From assembly GCF_921293095.1 (NCBI RefSeq), contig NC_060257.1, positions 54,906,968 through 54,970,967 of the forward strand: a stretch of DNA of 64,000 bases, written 5' to 3'. Positions 34,725 to 46,779 of the stretch are shown here, in pieces (the first letter of the stretch is position 1; every line of letters begins with the position of its first letter). Source of the stretch: Ischnura elegans (lineage: Eukaryota > Arthropoda > Insecta > Odonata > Coenagrionidae). Below the pieces are notes generated by a model, which had not been told where the DNA came from, searched no databases, and saw only the letters and a program-made list of their open reading frames with translations. The position numbers and the translations under genes are program-made.

Positions 34725-35290
34725 AAGACGAAATTACCAAACATGGACGAAGCAAGAAAGAAATAGTAGAATAGCTCAGGCGAAGAGACCGTTCTACAAA
34801 AAGAAGAATCTACCAAAAGCAGAAAATACAAGTACAGAAGTGAGGAAATAATTCATCAGATGCTACAAATGGACCATGTTTCTCCATGAAAACGAGGATT
34901 GAACGTTGACAGCAGCGGAGAAGTCAAGAATGGAAGTATTAGAAATGTGGTGCTACCCAAGAATGATGAAGATAAAATGGATCCACCGAGTAAGAAATGA
35001 GGAAGTGCTAAGAAGAGTGGGAGAAAAGAGAAATCTTCTAAAAACCTTGAGGAGAAGACGGGACCAGTCAGTCGGCCACATTCTGAGGCATGATGACCTG
35101 ATGAAAACAATTGTAGACGGAAAAGTGGAAGGGAAGAAGGGCAAGGGAGGGCCCCGAATGAGTTACATAGGACAGGTTATAAAGGATGAAAAAAAAAAAG
35201 AGAAATTCGTTGCTATGGAAAGGGTAGCGGATAGGAGAGAGGAATGGAGAGCGGAGTCACACCAATCTTAGGATTGTTGACTCATGTGAT
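34725..35290 (+). pseudogene. RTE-like LINE C-terminal fragment
   Basis: One plus-strand frame with two internal stops (about 34850 and 34901) reads NSRIAQAKRPFYKKKN, FIRCYKWTMFLHENED, MEVLEMWCYPRMMKIKW and VGHILRHDDLMKTI. It ends RREEWRAESHQS. This is the C-terminal region of a non-LTR reverse transcriptase. A close relative is at 57862-58195. It directly follows the Helitron end. Confidence 0.8.
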
Positions 35291-36930
35291 GAAGATGAAA
35301 ATAATTATGTAAATTATGCAATGAAAAAATAATCAGTTCATTTTACGAAGCGTTGATGAGAAGTCAATAAGGAAACATTACCCTTTTAAATAAAATACTA
35401 TTAAATAAATAAACATATTTATAGAATTAAATTTCAGTATATATGATACTTCTTGATAAATGATTGTGAAGTTTATTCATAAATATTACCCTTTAAAATT
35501 ACTGAATCAGAGAAAAAATTATCAACATATGTACATGATATGGGGAAGAAAAAGAAATGACTTGATAGAGTGAGCAAAATGATATTTTCTAAAGCAAAAA
35601 ATTAAATGATGTGCGAGACTTACAGCTAAAAAAATTGTTATCATAAAAGATCGCTGCAAAATAACAGGATCAGTGGATAGGACATTAAATTTTAAGTCTG
35701 TCAGGCTTGAAAACCGGAAACCTCTTTATATATCTATAAACATTCATGTCAGTTTAACGTGTACAAATCACCTAGGAAACCTTTCGTTAGGACAGCATAT
35801 GGAAACAGCAAACGGCGGCAATTATGAAGAAAAAAATGAGCAATAATATTCAGACCTTCATATCATAACATTCAAGGCTGTGCCTTGTAATATCTTGTCG
35901 ACGTCACCTAAGAGACTAACGAGAAGAACAGAAGACTGTCATGTTTTCACAATCAGGAATTATAATGTCGAATTAAACGTGTCCAAATTCATAAGCTTGT
36001 TTAGAAAACCTGCAAGGAAAACGTATAAAAAGTCCCTAGCAGTCATCTCATTTGAAAAGTCCAGTTATTTAAGACAAATAGTACTTTACTCCAGTAAAAT
36101 ATTTCCCATACATCATCATTCAAATAAGTCGCATAATGAAATAGACATAGTCTTATTTTGGGACTTACAGTCCAGCCAAACATATGTATTTATGAAAAAA
36201 GAAATCTTTTTTCCTCTTATGTTTGGGGTGAAGGAAAAAAAACATTAATTCTACTTTCAGATAATATTCTAAGACCCATCTCGAGGATGACTGGTAGGGG
36301 GTGAGTTTTCACCACCATGCAACACACTTCATGGTTAAAAATTATTCAATAACACGGACATATTTACGTGGGCGGTCTAAGCTCCCAACAAACTTGCAGC
36401 ACTTCTTGCAACACAACAACTCCAGGAGGAATACACTTCCTACGAAAAGTAAAATCTATAACATATACAGACTGTTGCGTTCATACATTGAACCAATATT
36501 ATAACAGTTTGACATTAGCCATTATTCGGGGTAACAATATCCGGCAGTTACCACCCAAAACTTAACAACTTTCTTATTATGCCACTCCAATGTTTTGTGA
36601 ACAAGCGATAAACACTGAATATTTGAAGAACAAAAAGAGAACGTTGAAAATTATCGAAAAAATTCTGTAAAATTTAAGTATTTCATTACAAATCAAATCC
36701 TTTTATAAAAACATTTTCGGCCGATGACCTCCAGATCAAGAACCAAGTACAATATTTTGATTGCGACAGTGAATTTAACTGTACCATAGAAATCATATCA
36801 TTGATAGGAGAACAAGGAAATATATTTTACATTCTCGACGACGCAGCGGCAAGGGTAGATGCTATGGGCCACAGATTGACTTAAGGTACTCGAGCAAAAC
36901 ACTCGGGAATTTTATTAAATTATTATCACT
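35290..36930. other. AT-rich DNA with no supported gene
   Basis: Several open frames (the longest, 35880-36248, has 122 residues) show no domain I recognise and no codon bias distinct from the surroundings. Confidence 0.4.
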
Positions 36931-36933
36931 CAC

Positions 36934-37297
36934 CAAAACGTGTCCGAATTTTATCCTTCCAATTCCCTGGATCGTGGACCGAACTCTACAGCGGTTTAAA
37001 CCTCCTCCAGCTGGCACCGAACACTGGTGTTTCACCAAGGGAGCAAGGGCCAGGGGTGTTCTCCAGCCTGGAGTGGATGACGCCCCCTTTCCCGGCCGCG
37101 AGACGAAAACAAGTGAGGGTAGGCCGTGCGACATTAAACGCTTCGCATCGAGAGAGGAGGAGGGGGGTGTTGTGGGCGGAGGGGGGAGGTCTGGGGGAGT
37201 CAGGGCTACCACACTCGCGGTGATCGGCTTTTTTTCTGCGGTGCAGCAGCTGCGGGGGACGAAGAGGGTCGCGGGATGAACTTTGCCTTTCGGTGTG
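36934..37297 (-). other. Oli: candidate untranslated first exon of Oli
   Basis: This is a GC- and CpG-rich block on the minus strand. It ends at a strong donor, TTTTG/GTGAGTGAT, at 36934/36933. A TATA-like box and CCAAT box lie just upstream. A long frame runs through it (from 37308) but, if spliced to exon 2, it would be out of frame with Oli and stop soon after, so at most it is an upstream ORF. The 5' boundary is only a guess, about 30 bases from the TATA-like box. The joining intron would be 8.9 kb. The exon could instead belong to an unrelated transcript. Confidence 0.4.
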
Positions 37298-37319
37298 GAG
37301 TGTTGCATCTCTTATCAGC

Positions 37320-37366
37320 TGGGTATTTAAATGGCCGCCTCGCCTTTAATTTGCGTCACATTGGCT
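37320..37366 (-). promoter_or_regulatory. candidate core promoter: CCAAT box, CRE-like site, TATA-like box
   Basis: Reading the minus strand there is a CCAAT box followed at once by TGACGCAA (37365-37351), then ATTTAAATA (37332-37324), then the GC-rich candidate exon 1. Order and spacing fit an RNA polymerase II promoter directed towards Oli. This is sequence inspection only. Confidence 0.4.
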
Positions 37367-37684
37367 ACAGCTGGAGCAGAAATTTCCGCATTTCGCGGCC
37401 TGTAAGTCCGCACGTGACGCATTAGACGCTCTGTGATTTTTCAGGTCAGATTTCAAGGAAAATATTTGACCGACACATAAAAGGAGGAAAGAACTTGATT
37501 CCAAAAATATTGTTTACAGAGAAAATTGTTATTGTCACTTAGAAAATACTTATTGTCACAAAGAAAACAAAACTTGAATAAAGTTGTCAATATGTATGCT
37601 TTTGGGGTAAGCCATGCCAAGAAAATACTCGAAAATCCATTAATATTGACGAACATGGACCGCGGAAGTTTTAGTAATTTGAAT

Positions 37685-37872
37685 AAAATGATTTCTGCAT
37701 TTCCTTCGGGTTCTCACCGCGTCCGTTGGCTTTTGTTAACAACAGTTTCGCTGATAGTTAGCAATTTCAGGTTGAAGGTCAAGTAAGGAATCCTTCGATC
37801 TGAAGGCGCTAACTGTCAGCGAAAATTTTGTCAACAAAAGCCAACAGAAGCAGTGAGAACCTGAAGAAAACG
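37685..37872. repeat. fold-back element
   Basis: Left arm CGGGTTCTCACCGCGTCCG... TTGGCTTTTGTTAAC pairs with right arm GTCAACAAAAGCCAACAGAA ... GTGAGAACCTG. Internal GCTGATAGTTAGC pairs with GCTAACTGTCAGC. Related in layout to the GAAACGTT fold-backs but lacks an intact core. Confidence 0.6.
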
Positions 37873-38026
37873 CATAGATCATTATATTCAAGTTTTTAAT
37901 ATTTCTAATAAGCAATATTAAAAAAAAATATGTTCTTACATTCTCTTCTGTCTGATAGAAATACGGAAGCATTCTTCACAAGGAATTCAAGACAGTTGCA
38001 AGTAGTACTTTTACTGAGACTACAAA

Positions 38027-38350
38027 ACTCATTCACCTCTACGGGGAGGAAACGCATCGCACAATCCTCCGCTTCGAAGATCTGAGGAAGGAGAGAGCCA
38101 AGCTCCTTAGCTCTCAGACCTTTCTCCTACGGTGTAGGGACCATGGGCTTATTCCAAGTTTCGCCAAGGTTGGGACATCAATCAAGTCGTCCCGTGCACA
38201 ACGAGACCAATCACAGATGACATGACCTCCCCAACGGTGTATATAAGCCCGGCAATAACCAGGTCCATCATTCGCCCTGAAGACGATGGCAGAGAAGGCC
38301 ATCGAAACGTTGGCAGCAATGACCATCATTACCCGGCTGATTTCCCGTGA
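38027..38350 (+). pseudogene. Penelope-like fragment followed by a hammerhead-like segment
   Basis: A short frame reads FEDLRKERAKLLSSQTFLL then RCRDHGLIPSF, like a conserved segment I associate with Penelope-like polyproteins. About 90 bp further are CTGAAGA (38277-38283), a GATGGC/GCCATC stem, GAAACGTT (38304-38311) and GGC. Assignment is tentative. Confidence 0.4.
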
Positions 38351-38435
38351 AGAATTCATCAACAAAAATCGAAGACTTTACTCAGAATTGTGAGGGACAT
38401 GGATTAAAATTTAAAATTCCAACAATGAAGTCTTT

Positions 38436-38800
38436 GGTAAAGAGTTCTCGGGATCGCCACCGGGTCAGGAACTCCATATCTGCCAACGTTTCGATGTCCG
38501 ACTCCGTCATCGTCCTCAGGGCTGTGAATGTCGAGTGAGTTGACTTGCTTATATACAGTCACTCTGGTGGTCAGGTGACTGCTGATTGGCTGTCGTCAGC
38601 GGCATGCTCTGATTGGTGGTTTTGCCTAGCCTTTTGTATAGTCTTGAGCACAGGTTTCAATGTGCTGCTCAGAGCATATCCGGAGTCTCTATTGATGGTA
38701 TTCTTAGTCTCGAAACGTTGGCAGATATGGAGTTCCTGACCCGGTGGCGATCCCGAGAACTCTTTACCAAGTCCATTCGCCGGGAAAGCACGAAATCTTT
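38436..38800 (+). mobile_element. fold-back element with 13-bp target duplication
   Basis: CAATGAAGTCTTT lies at 38423-38435 and 38801-38813, identical. Arms of about 60 bp (from 38433 and to 38771) carry AAGAGTTCTCGGGATCGCC, TCCATATCTGCCAACGTTTC and inverses. The 3' end is ATTCGCCGGGAAA. Same family as 8399-8679. Confidence 0.8.
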
Positions 38801-39492
38801 CAATGAAGTCTTTATTTAGATCACTCTTCTATTCATGAGACTAGTAAAAGATTTCTACAATCAACGTCTACAATCAACAACACCCTCACAAAGGTTATCG
38901 GCTGGGTTTTCAAAGACCACTGCGACTTTCAATTCGCGAGCTCCAGAGCTCGCAATAGTACGCAATGACTATTTTGGGCGCAGATATTATGCTCACTCAA
39001 GTTTGGTAAATGAAAACTTCAGCACAACCCCGATATAAAGTACACCTGGCCTTACTTTTTCCCCCTCAAATTGTTGCTCATTTTGTTACTCAAAAAATCT
39101 CTAGCCGATGTAAATTCTTTGTGGCAAACTGTTCGACAGAAAGCTCTTCCGTCGTACTTGGCGCATTGCCGAAAATATTCACTTCGGTCAGAATCTGTGG
39201 TGTCATAGTTATATACTGGTTGACAAAAGACATAACAGTCAAATTACACTTTTATCAATTTTGTTGCCTCCAAATTTCTAATATATAATTTATAATATTA
39301 CATTCGTAATCAAAACAAAAAAATGTAATAACATGTAAATAATAACATGTAATAAAAAAAGACAGTGTACTATTTCACTTCTAAAATAGTTTAGGAAAGT
39401 GCTTTCCGGCACTGCTAATTTTGTCATGATGTCACTGGTCAGAATCGACATCAAAACGACTGTAGGACTTCACCTTCCTCCAGCGAATGGTG

Positions 39493-39672
39493 GCAGTAAA
39501 TTTTCTGGGAATTTCATCCGGGTAATCTCCTCAATGTCCATCGCTGCCGACGTTTCAATAAAATTCTATTCCATCGCCATCAGGGCCGATGACGATGGAA
39601 ATGGATTCCATAGAAACGTCGGCATCGATGGAGATTACCCGGATTAAATTCCGAGAAGAATTTACTGCCATC
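39493..39672. repeat. fold-back element with hammerhead-like blocks
   Basis: Arms GGCAGTAAATTTTCTGGGAA...GCCGACGTTTC and GAAACGTCGGCATCGATGG...GAATTTACTGCC are about 60-68 bp. The CTGA block is present on the minus strand as CTGATGG. Confidence 0.7.
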
Positions 39673-40657
39673 AAAAGGACTACTTCATTGCTCTGAGGAT
39701 GATGGAAGAGTGTTTCGTGGAAAAGGTAACCACACATATTTTAACTAGTTTTTTATGCTATAAAAGGCCGAGGTTTAAACATCGATAGAATTTGGTCCAC
39801 GATTCGCCAATTCTGGAACTTTAGGGGATAAAATTTCGATAAAATTCGGTGAATGATAGCAGCATACGCAACCAACGCGTTTTGACAGAGAACCTAAAAA
39901 AAAAAAAATTGGTGGTCAATATTCACTAACTCATGTTTAACTATGTGGTATTCATTTATAACATTTTACGGCTTCTTTGTCTAAGGTCAATTCATTAGAC
40001 CAATTTTTATTTTAAAAAAGCTACCTACGTTTCGATTAAAAAAGGATATAAACGGATAGCGAGTATTTTTGGGTTATGTGGGCCAAAGTAAGTTGTTTTG
40101 ATTAAAATTTTAATTTTAAGCGCGTTAGATTCGTAATGGATGTTAGTGTGGTGAATTATAAATTTGAAACCACCGTTACAAAGACCGTTTACATGGAAGT
40201 TGGAAATAAATGTAAATTATCTCATGATAAGAGGTGAAAATTACATTTGATGATAGCAGAGGAACTTTTGAAGTTTTCAGGTTGCAAGTGAAAATTATAT
40301 ATATTTTTCCATTGAAAATTCTATCATTCTGTAATTCTAAATTCAGGCGAAAATTCTTAGATCTTATTATTGTCACCTTTGAAAATTTATTCGTTTATGA
40401 GGGTGTTGTCCTTATTAAACAGCAACGACAACAACCTGGTTAGGACACATACTCAGAATAAATACATTTACCCAACTTGGTACCTTATTCTGGCGTCAGT
40501 TTTAAAATTCATCTATTCTTTGGTTACGTAACTAAGGTTACAATAACAATAAACATGCAATTTTTAGTATTATTAATACTTTTCCTCTTCTATTCTTGAC
40601 CTTGTTTAATAACTTTTTATGATATTTCTTGGAGTATAGGTCAATGCAAACCAAGTT

Positions 40658-40700
40658 ATAGCCAACGTTTCGATTTATTTAAAATCATCCTCAGGGCTAT
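40658..40700 (-). ncRNA. hammerhead-like motif (best-folded example)
   Basis: The minus strand gives ATAGCC, then CTGAGGAT, a 5-bp stem GATTT/AAATC with loop TAAAT, then GAAACGTT and GGCTAT. This makes a 6-bp stem I around CUGANGA and GAAACGUH blocks, as in minimal type I hammerheads with a palindromic ACGU stem III. One extra U after CUGAGGA departs from the canonical core, so activity is doubtful. Confidence 0.4.
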
Positions 40701-40815
40701 GAAAGAGAAAACATGAACAATATAAAATACAAAGATGACAACGATATACAATATTTTTACATAAAAATATTACGATCGCGTTTTTTATACAGTAATATAA
40801 TTTAAAGTATACACA

Positions 40816-40835
40816 CATATATATATATATATATT
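40816..40835. repeat. (AT)n microsatellite
   Basis: Uninterrupted alternating A and T within the 40-42.5-kb element. Confidence 0.9.
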
Positions 40836-41495
40836 GAAAAAAAATCACTAATTAATATTGGATGTGTGCTTACACTTCTCATTATTGGAATGTGTTTGCA
40901 GATGTTAAAGGAAAGCAGCTAGTGCTAGTAGGCTGCGGCAATCAAATAAATTATTCGTATTTGAGTAATACTCATGCGTAGGTGTTAGGCTAATATTTCA
41001 AGTAACATTCGGTACGATGATAGACATGACCGATTGTTGGATCAAGTACTCAGTGCTAGATAAATAGGGCCCATAAACATTTTAATCTCAATGCCTAAAT
41101 ATTCTTTTTCATTTCCATCATTTACAGTGTCCAAAAAGGCAGTATAATAGCAATACAGAAAACTGTACGTTGGCCCAACATTTTTCCCTGTGACAGTGAG
41201 TAAAATGTTAGTACTATTGCTGATCTCCGCCGAAAATATCAAAGAATCATAAGATCCTTGCCAAAAATAATAATATTCTAAGGAGAAATATTACCTACTC
41301 ACTTCCTTGTTTATATATAAGAACAGAATAGAATACACAAAAAATTTTGACATACCTCTTAACTTTGTACATATTTATTGATGTTGTGTTACTAAGGTAT
41401 TGCCACACCTAGTTATGCAATTTTTAGCTATGCATAGCTAAAAATTTACGTCTGATGATGATAATTTTTCATCGTAAACTGGGTCACTTTATTAA

Positions 41496-41873
41496 TCCTT
41501 TGAGTACCAACCGATTTTATTGGTACTATGCCAAAAGTGCCGAGACATTTTTGCTGATTTTGCAGTAGATTAGGAAAAAAATGAGGTCTCAAAAGCTACG
41601 AAAGGTAAATATACAAAAACTTTATGTAATCTTTATTATACATGGTTTCACCTTGTCAATGCATTATTCGACGAATTTTTAGTACGATTTATTTTACGAT
41701 TTTTATGATGTAAAGAAAACAGTTAATGTTAAAATAAAATTAATGTTTCCTATTGAATGATTAGTGAACTATCAGCATCTAAGAGTGACATTGCAGGAGG
41801 AGCACTATCGCGCTTCTGGCACTATTTTCGAGAGATAGGAGGCGCGCGATAACGCTACCCGGTACTATGAGGA
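41496..41873. mobile_element. piggyBac-like MITE with TTAA duplications
   Basis: TTAA at 41492-41495 and 41874-41877 flanks ends TCCTTTGAGTACC and GGTACTATGAGGA (10 of 13 positions inverse-complementary). It is 378 bp long and non-coding, nested in the long-TIR element. Confidence 0.75.
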
Positions 41874-42992
41874 TTAACAAAAAAAGTGGTATAAATAATA
41901 GATATTCGTACAAGAAACCTAAATTGGTGGTTAACAATGTCTACACTTCCCGCTGTGCGTTGGAAATGTAAAGCATGTTTCTACGCACAAGCCCTTTTCA
42001 TTATTTTTTCTTTGTTAAATCTGCCACTTAAAACATTCCCATAATAAATTATTTCCGCCTGTAAGATCTATTTCCTTTAATTTGAAGGTTTGTTCATAAT
42101 TTTTTCAGCAAAAATGTAGATGAAAATTACCTAATTAGGAGTTAACCTGTCATATAAAGTTTCTTTGATTAAAATGAGGGTACCCACAACGTGATTTTCA
42201 CGTTGGCCGGTACAAAAAAGTAGCATACCGGAATTGATTCTTCAAAACCTACGAAAAAAAATAGATTTTTCACTTATAAACTGAAAACTTCGAAAGTTCC
42301 TCTGCTATCATCAGATGTAAGTTTTACCTCCTATCATGAGATTATTTACATTTATTTCCAACTTCCATGTAAACGGTCTTTGTAACGGTGGTTTCAAAAT
42401 TAATAATTCACCACTCAAACATCCATCATCAATCTAACGCGCTTAAAATAAAATTTTTAATCAAAACAACTTATTTTGGCCCGTATTGCCCAAAACTACT
42501 CCCTTTCTGTTTTCCGTAAAAAAAGTTTTCTGCTCATAACGTTGGTCCGGATAACAACCTAGGTTATACTCTACATATTGAAAAAGGACACAGAAAAACT
42601 GATTACAGTAAGTTCCAGTTATTTGAGTTCCGTACTCGGGCATATTTCTAACAACAAAATCCAATTGCGGAATTCACGACAGTTTTATCCGGATATTGGG
42701 AGCATGAATTCGGTGAAAGGGGCCATATATTGGTGGTATTTAATAGCGATTATAATTTTTTTGAAACAATTAATCTCAAAATGGGTGAGATTAAGAAATC
42801 GTATTGTTGATACTCGTTCAAAGCTCTCATTTAATTAAGATCAAAGTTTGATTGTTTCAGGAATTTATAATCACGCATTTTCTTCCAACCTTAACTGTCT
42901 GAAGGCCTTAAAAATCCTGAGTATTGACTGAAATATAAAAAAGGATGGATAACTTAGTAAAACCGTTTTCGTATTAGACACAACGTGCATCT

Positions 42993-43425
42993 AATGCCTC
43001 GTTCACATTACGATTGTCCGGGCGATCGTTCCAACGATAGTTGGCCGAACTAGCAGTGTGAATGCATGTCCTGATAATAGTTGACGTGGTTCCGAACGTT
43101 GCCACTTTACGATGGTTAGGCGCTGGGATACCGGAAGAAGAAGCGACAAGAGAAAGACGAAAAGTTCCTAAAGCTCCCTTCGCTCTATTTTTTATTCATG
43201 AATTTATCCAAGCAAGGAAGAATATTGGCTTAAGAAAAATTATTCGTTAAATACACGTTGAACACAGTAATATCTTGACCCTGCATACATCAACAGGTTT
43301 GCTAACCGTCAATTTCTCGTTCACTTTAGATGTCAGCACTAGAGGGCAGCACAGGTTTTAAATATCGTTGTGTGAATGCACATTAGTTCCAACGATTGCT
43401 GGAACAGTCGTAATCTGAACGAGAC
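42993..43425. mobile_element. MITE with CTCGTTCA termini, complete copy
   Basis: TIRs CTCGTTCACATTACGATTGT and CTCGTTCAGATTACGACTGT (read inward) are followed by GTGTGAATGCA blocks at each side. Internal CACTAGAGGGCAGCAC and AAAGTGAACGAGAAATTGAC recur at 51970-52116. A small plus-strand frame inside has no recognised domain. Superfamily uncertain, perhaps PIF/Harbinger. Confidence 0.65.
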
Positions 43426-43791
43426 AAGCAAATGTTTGCCTTGCCATAGCTCAGTAACTAAGGAGTTATCACCCCGTAAAAAACATTGCCAGCCTTTAAC
43501 ACTCTTACGAAGAAAAGCCCCAATTAGAGAGAGTGATGCGTCATCTTAAAAACAATGTTTAGTTGCCCCGAATTCAAATGTAAGGGAACCACCGTTCTTG
43601 CAGCACACACCACACAATTTTCTACGGGTGGTAGCGCTGAATGTAGAGGACAAAGATACTACAGAGAACCTCCCCCTCCCTCATGCCTGCCCCCCTGCGG
43701 GCTTGAATGAAAAGGCGACAGATGGTTGAATCAGTGCTCCGCCTACCGCAGTTCCGTGATGCTGTATCCAACATGATTGGCGAAGCTGCTT

Positions 43792-44440
43792 CAATAGGGT
43801 GGTTTTCTATTATTTTTTTTATTTCCTAAATCGAAAGATTATTACTCCTGGAGAACATATTTCGCGCTTTTAGATTTTTAAATGACGATATATATTTTTC
43901 GCGATTAAGTGAAAATCTTCAACCGCGCGAAAACATGACGGCTAAGTATGAATGCTGGGAAAAGCCCGTGTGACGTCTGGCTACCTCTGTGTGAGGCCAC
44001 CTGGGTGCAAGGCTATGAACGCCGCTAAGATGCAGGCTGCTTGCTGCCGGGCTTGGCGGTAGCGTGGGCTTAGATTGCTAGAACAAAAGGGTGGTATCCT
44101 ATTATTTTTTTATGGCCTAGATCGAAAGATTATTACTCCTGGAGTACGAATTTCACACTTTTAGATTTTTAAATGACGATACCTATTTTTCGAGATTAAA
44201 CGAAAAGTGAAAAATTTCAAGCGCGCGAAAACGCGACGGCTAAGTAGGAATGATGGGAAAAAGTCCGTGCGACGTATTTCTGGTTCCCCCTGCCACCTTG
44301 TAAGGTGACCTTGGGGCGAGGCTTGAGCGCTGATACGACGCAGGCTGCTAGCAGGTAGCTGAGTACCCTGCTAGCTGGTAGCGCTTGGCTTAAATAAGGA
44401 TTATTATTCCCCTATCAAACGAAGGAAACTTTCCGAACTC
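43792..44440 (+). mobile_element. CAATAGGGT family: two tandem half elements
   Basis: Two successive copies of the left half (from 43792 and about 44087) share AAAGATTATTACTCCTGGAG, TAGATTTTTAAATGACGATA and GCGCGAAAAC. The second continues to AGGAAACTTTCCGA. Neither has the right TIR. Confidence 0.7.
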
Positions 44441-45386
44441 GCTGCGCCACTGCTCATAGTTAAGTTTCGATCCCAGAGGCTGAGTGGAGGGGGATGAGAG
44501 GGAATAGTTTCGACCCATTATGATTAACATACGTGCAGAGAGGTTGAAACATTGAGCTTAAAAATCGAATGTCCAGTTTGCTTTCACCGTTCTCCTGTTA
44601 GCAGTAAAAATATGAGTTCCCCATGCATCTAATGGCGGTAGGCCAGACCTCTACTTCATTCAACCATACGTCGTACTCGGTGTGTGGGTAAAAACTGTTC
44701 GAAGTCGAAGCACGTGGTCCTTCCGGTGCGAAATATTATCTGCGTTTCGTTTCGTCCCGGAGTTTTAGTTTAGTTTCGACCCGAAGCAGTTTTGACTCCG
44801 ATTTCGTTTCGAGCCTGAGTTTAGTTCCCCGGGTTTAAATACATTTCATTTCGTTGCTACATTTCGCTCCTGGGAACGAAACTATTTAAATTTTACTGGT
44901 TTTGGCTTTTGTTTAGTTTCTCTTACCATCCCTGCCTAGGATATCGAGTTACTTCGTGGCGGCTAGCTAGGAAGAGCGGCCTCTAACGGGAATTAAGACC
45001 AACCGTCTGACCTTCACCACCCGCCGCCAGCACTAGGTCCCTAATATTTTAAGTCTTTCCTGTTAAGCTTTTCAACATTTCCAAATTTCTGATGCAAAAA
45101 TGAACGCAAAGCTCATTGGCGTCTGAATGCAGCCAGCTCAAGAACTATTTGAAGAGGTCCGTCTTCCAAAACTTCGTCCGCGTCACGTTCTCATACAAGC
45201 GGGAACTTGTGCATACCCTATTTACCGAGGAAATTCAACCATATGCGTGGCAGTATGACAACGTGTAAAAGACCCAACAATAGTCGACTAGTTAGGTACA
45301 GAATATGGGTCCGTTGATGAAGTGGGTAAAGTATCAAGCTCTGGTTCAAAGGTTCGAGGATCAAATGACGGTTGATAGGATGTGGC

Positions 45387-45636
45387 CAGTGGCGTAGCGA
45401 GGTGGGGAGAAGTCTGGACCCCCCAAAATATGAAAACACAATTATTTTGCTTTCTAAAAGAAAAAAAAGTTGAAAAATTATGAATTTAGAAAGATTTCTT
45501 TGAAAAATGAAATTTTTTCGATTATGAAAAGTGTTAAAATTAGTTTAAAACTTTCCACTTAGTACCTCGTTTTGAAAAATTTCCCCCCCGGGTTTTGGAT
45601 CTCCCACCCCGAACAAAATTCCTGGCTACGCCCCTG
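45387..45636. mobile_element. hAT-like MITE
   Basis: Ends CAGTGGCGTAGCGAGG and CCTGGCTACGCCCCTG. Flanking 8-mers GATGTGGC and GATGCGGG agree at 6 of 8 positions. 250 bp, non-coding. Confidence 0.75.
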
Positions 45637-46137
45637 GATGCGGGACACTATGTGGACTTTTTTAATTTGATAAAAACTTCGCCGAACAAAATATGAGATG
45701 AAGAGAATGACGAATGACTGGGGAAATCTAAAGCGATTCTTTAATTGCTAAAATATATATCTCCAGTCACGTATTACCATTGAGGCAGCTGACAGTATAA
45801 TCTAATTTGACTACCTTTTCCGAGCCGTCCAGCCCCTCTCGTGCGATGCATCACCGCCTATATTCTCTCCTTCTTCCCTCATTTCAAGGGAAAATTCCTT
45901 GAAGTTCGACAAAGCAGGGTAAAAGCTAAAATTCAAGCCACCTGGAGAGGCCTCGTAGAAAACGGTTTTCTGTTTTTAAAGAAGTATTTCACTTCAGCCT
46001 TTGTCAGTATTCTATTCGCAATATTATTAGCTCAACATTTGAATCAATTGATATTCTGATTTTATGACGAAATGTAATGCGGAAATTATTTAGTCTAACG
46101 ATAATATCAATTTAGATATTTGAACTTCAATATGAAG

Positions 46138-46407
46138 CAGTGGCGTAACTAAGGCGATGGGATGAGGGGATGTAACCCCCCCTCCCATAGCCTCAGAGAA
46201 ATCAAAAAAATATTTAAAAATCTTGTCTGGATTTGATACATAATAACTGCATCTGCTTAAAGTTAAATTTTTAGTGCCAAAATGATATAAAATGCATTTT
46301 CTGGCATGTTATTCTTCAAAAATTTTCCTCATCTCCCCCTTTCCTGGGGGAGTAGCCCCCAGTAAATCTCCTCATCCCCCCAAAGCATATTCCTAGCTAC
46401 GCCACTG
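46138..46407. mobile_element. hAT-like MITE with perfect 8-bp target duplication
   Basis: ATATGAAG at 46130-46137 and 46408-46415. Ends CAGTGGCGTAACTAAGG and CCTAGCTACGCCACTG. 270 bp, non-coding. Confidence 0.88.
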
Positions 46408-46779
46408 ATATGAAGGATATATTTTCCATAAAAATGTACCCATATTTCCTGAAATTTTCATCAATTTTGTTACACAAGCGAAACGTTTTCAATAACCAAT
46501 CCAATATTTGACCCCAGCTTACATTCTCATACTTGCACTGTTCCTCTCTTAACACCCAGGAGTTTAAACTTCATCATTACCCCACAGTAACTTTTGCCTT
46601 TATTTTGTAATTATTATTTCCTGCAGAGAAATTACTATCAATGTTTTAAACATTTATTTTTATTTTCCATTTAAGTAGTCGACTCCACCATTCCATTTTC
46701 CAAGCCCCATATGAATTAAGCAGAAATCACATGAGTAAATTCGTCGAAAGTGAAGGTGAAACATTCTGCTATCCGCGTA

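Larger units (their letters stand above)
40061..42501. mobile_element. 2.4-kb element with long terminal inverted repeats
   Basis: Arms of over 200 bp: 40061-40285 and 42280-42501 are diverged inverse copies (for example ACCACCGTTACAAAGACCGT and its complement). The interior has no recognisable transposase. It holds a piggyBac-like MITE (41496-41873), an AT microsatellite at 40816-40835 and a hammerhead-like motif at 40658-40700. No target duplication identified. Confidence 0.75.

Noticed and set aside
34465..34851. 128-residue plus-strand ORF as a gene
   Set aside because: It is a chimera of the Helitron (to 34703) and the LINE fragment that follows.
36862..37308. 148-residue minus-strand frame as the Oli N-terminus
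   Set aside because: Spliced at 36934 to exon 2 it is out of frame with the bHLH product and stops soon after; exon 2 has its own ATG.
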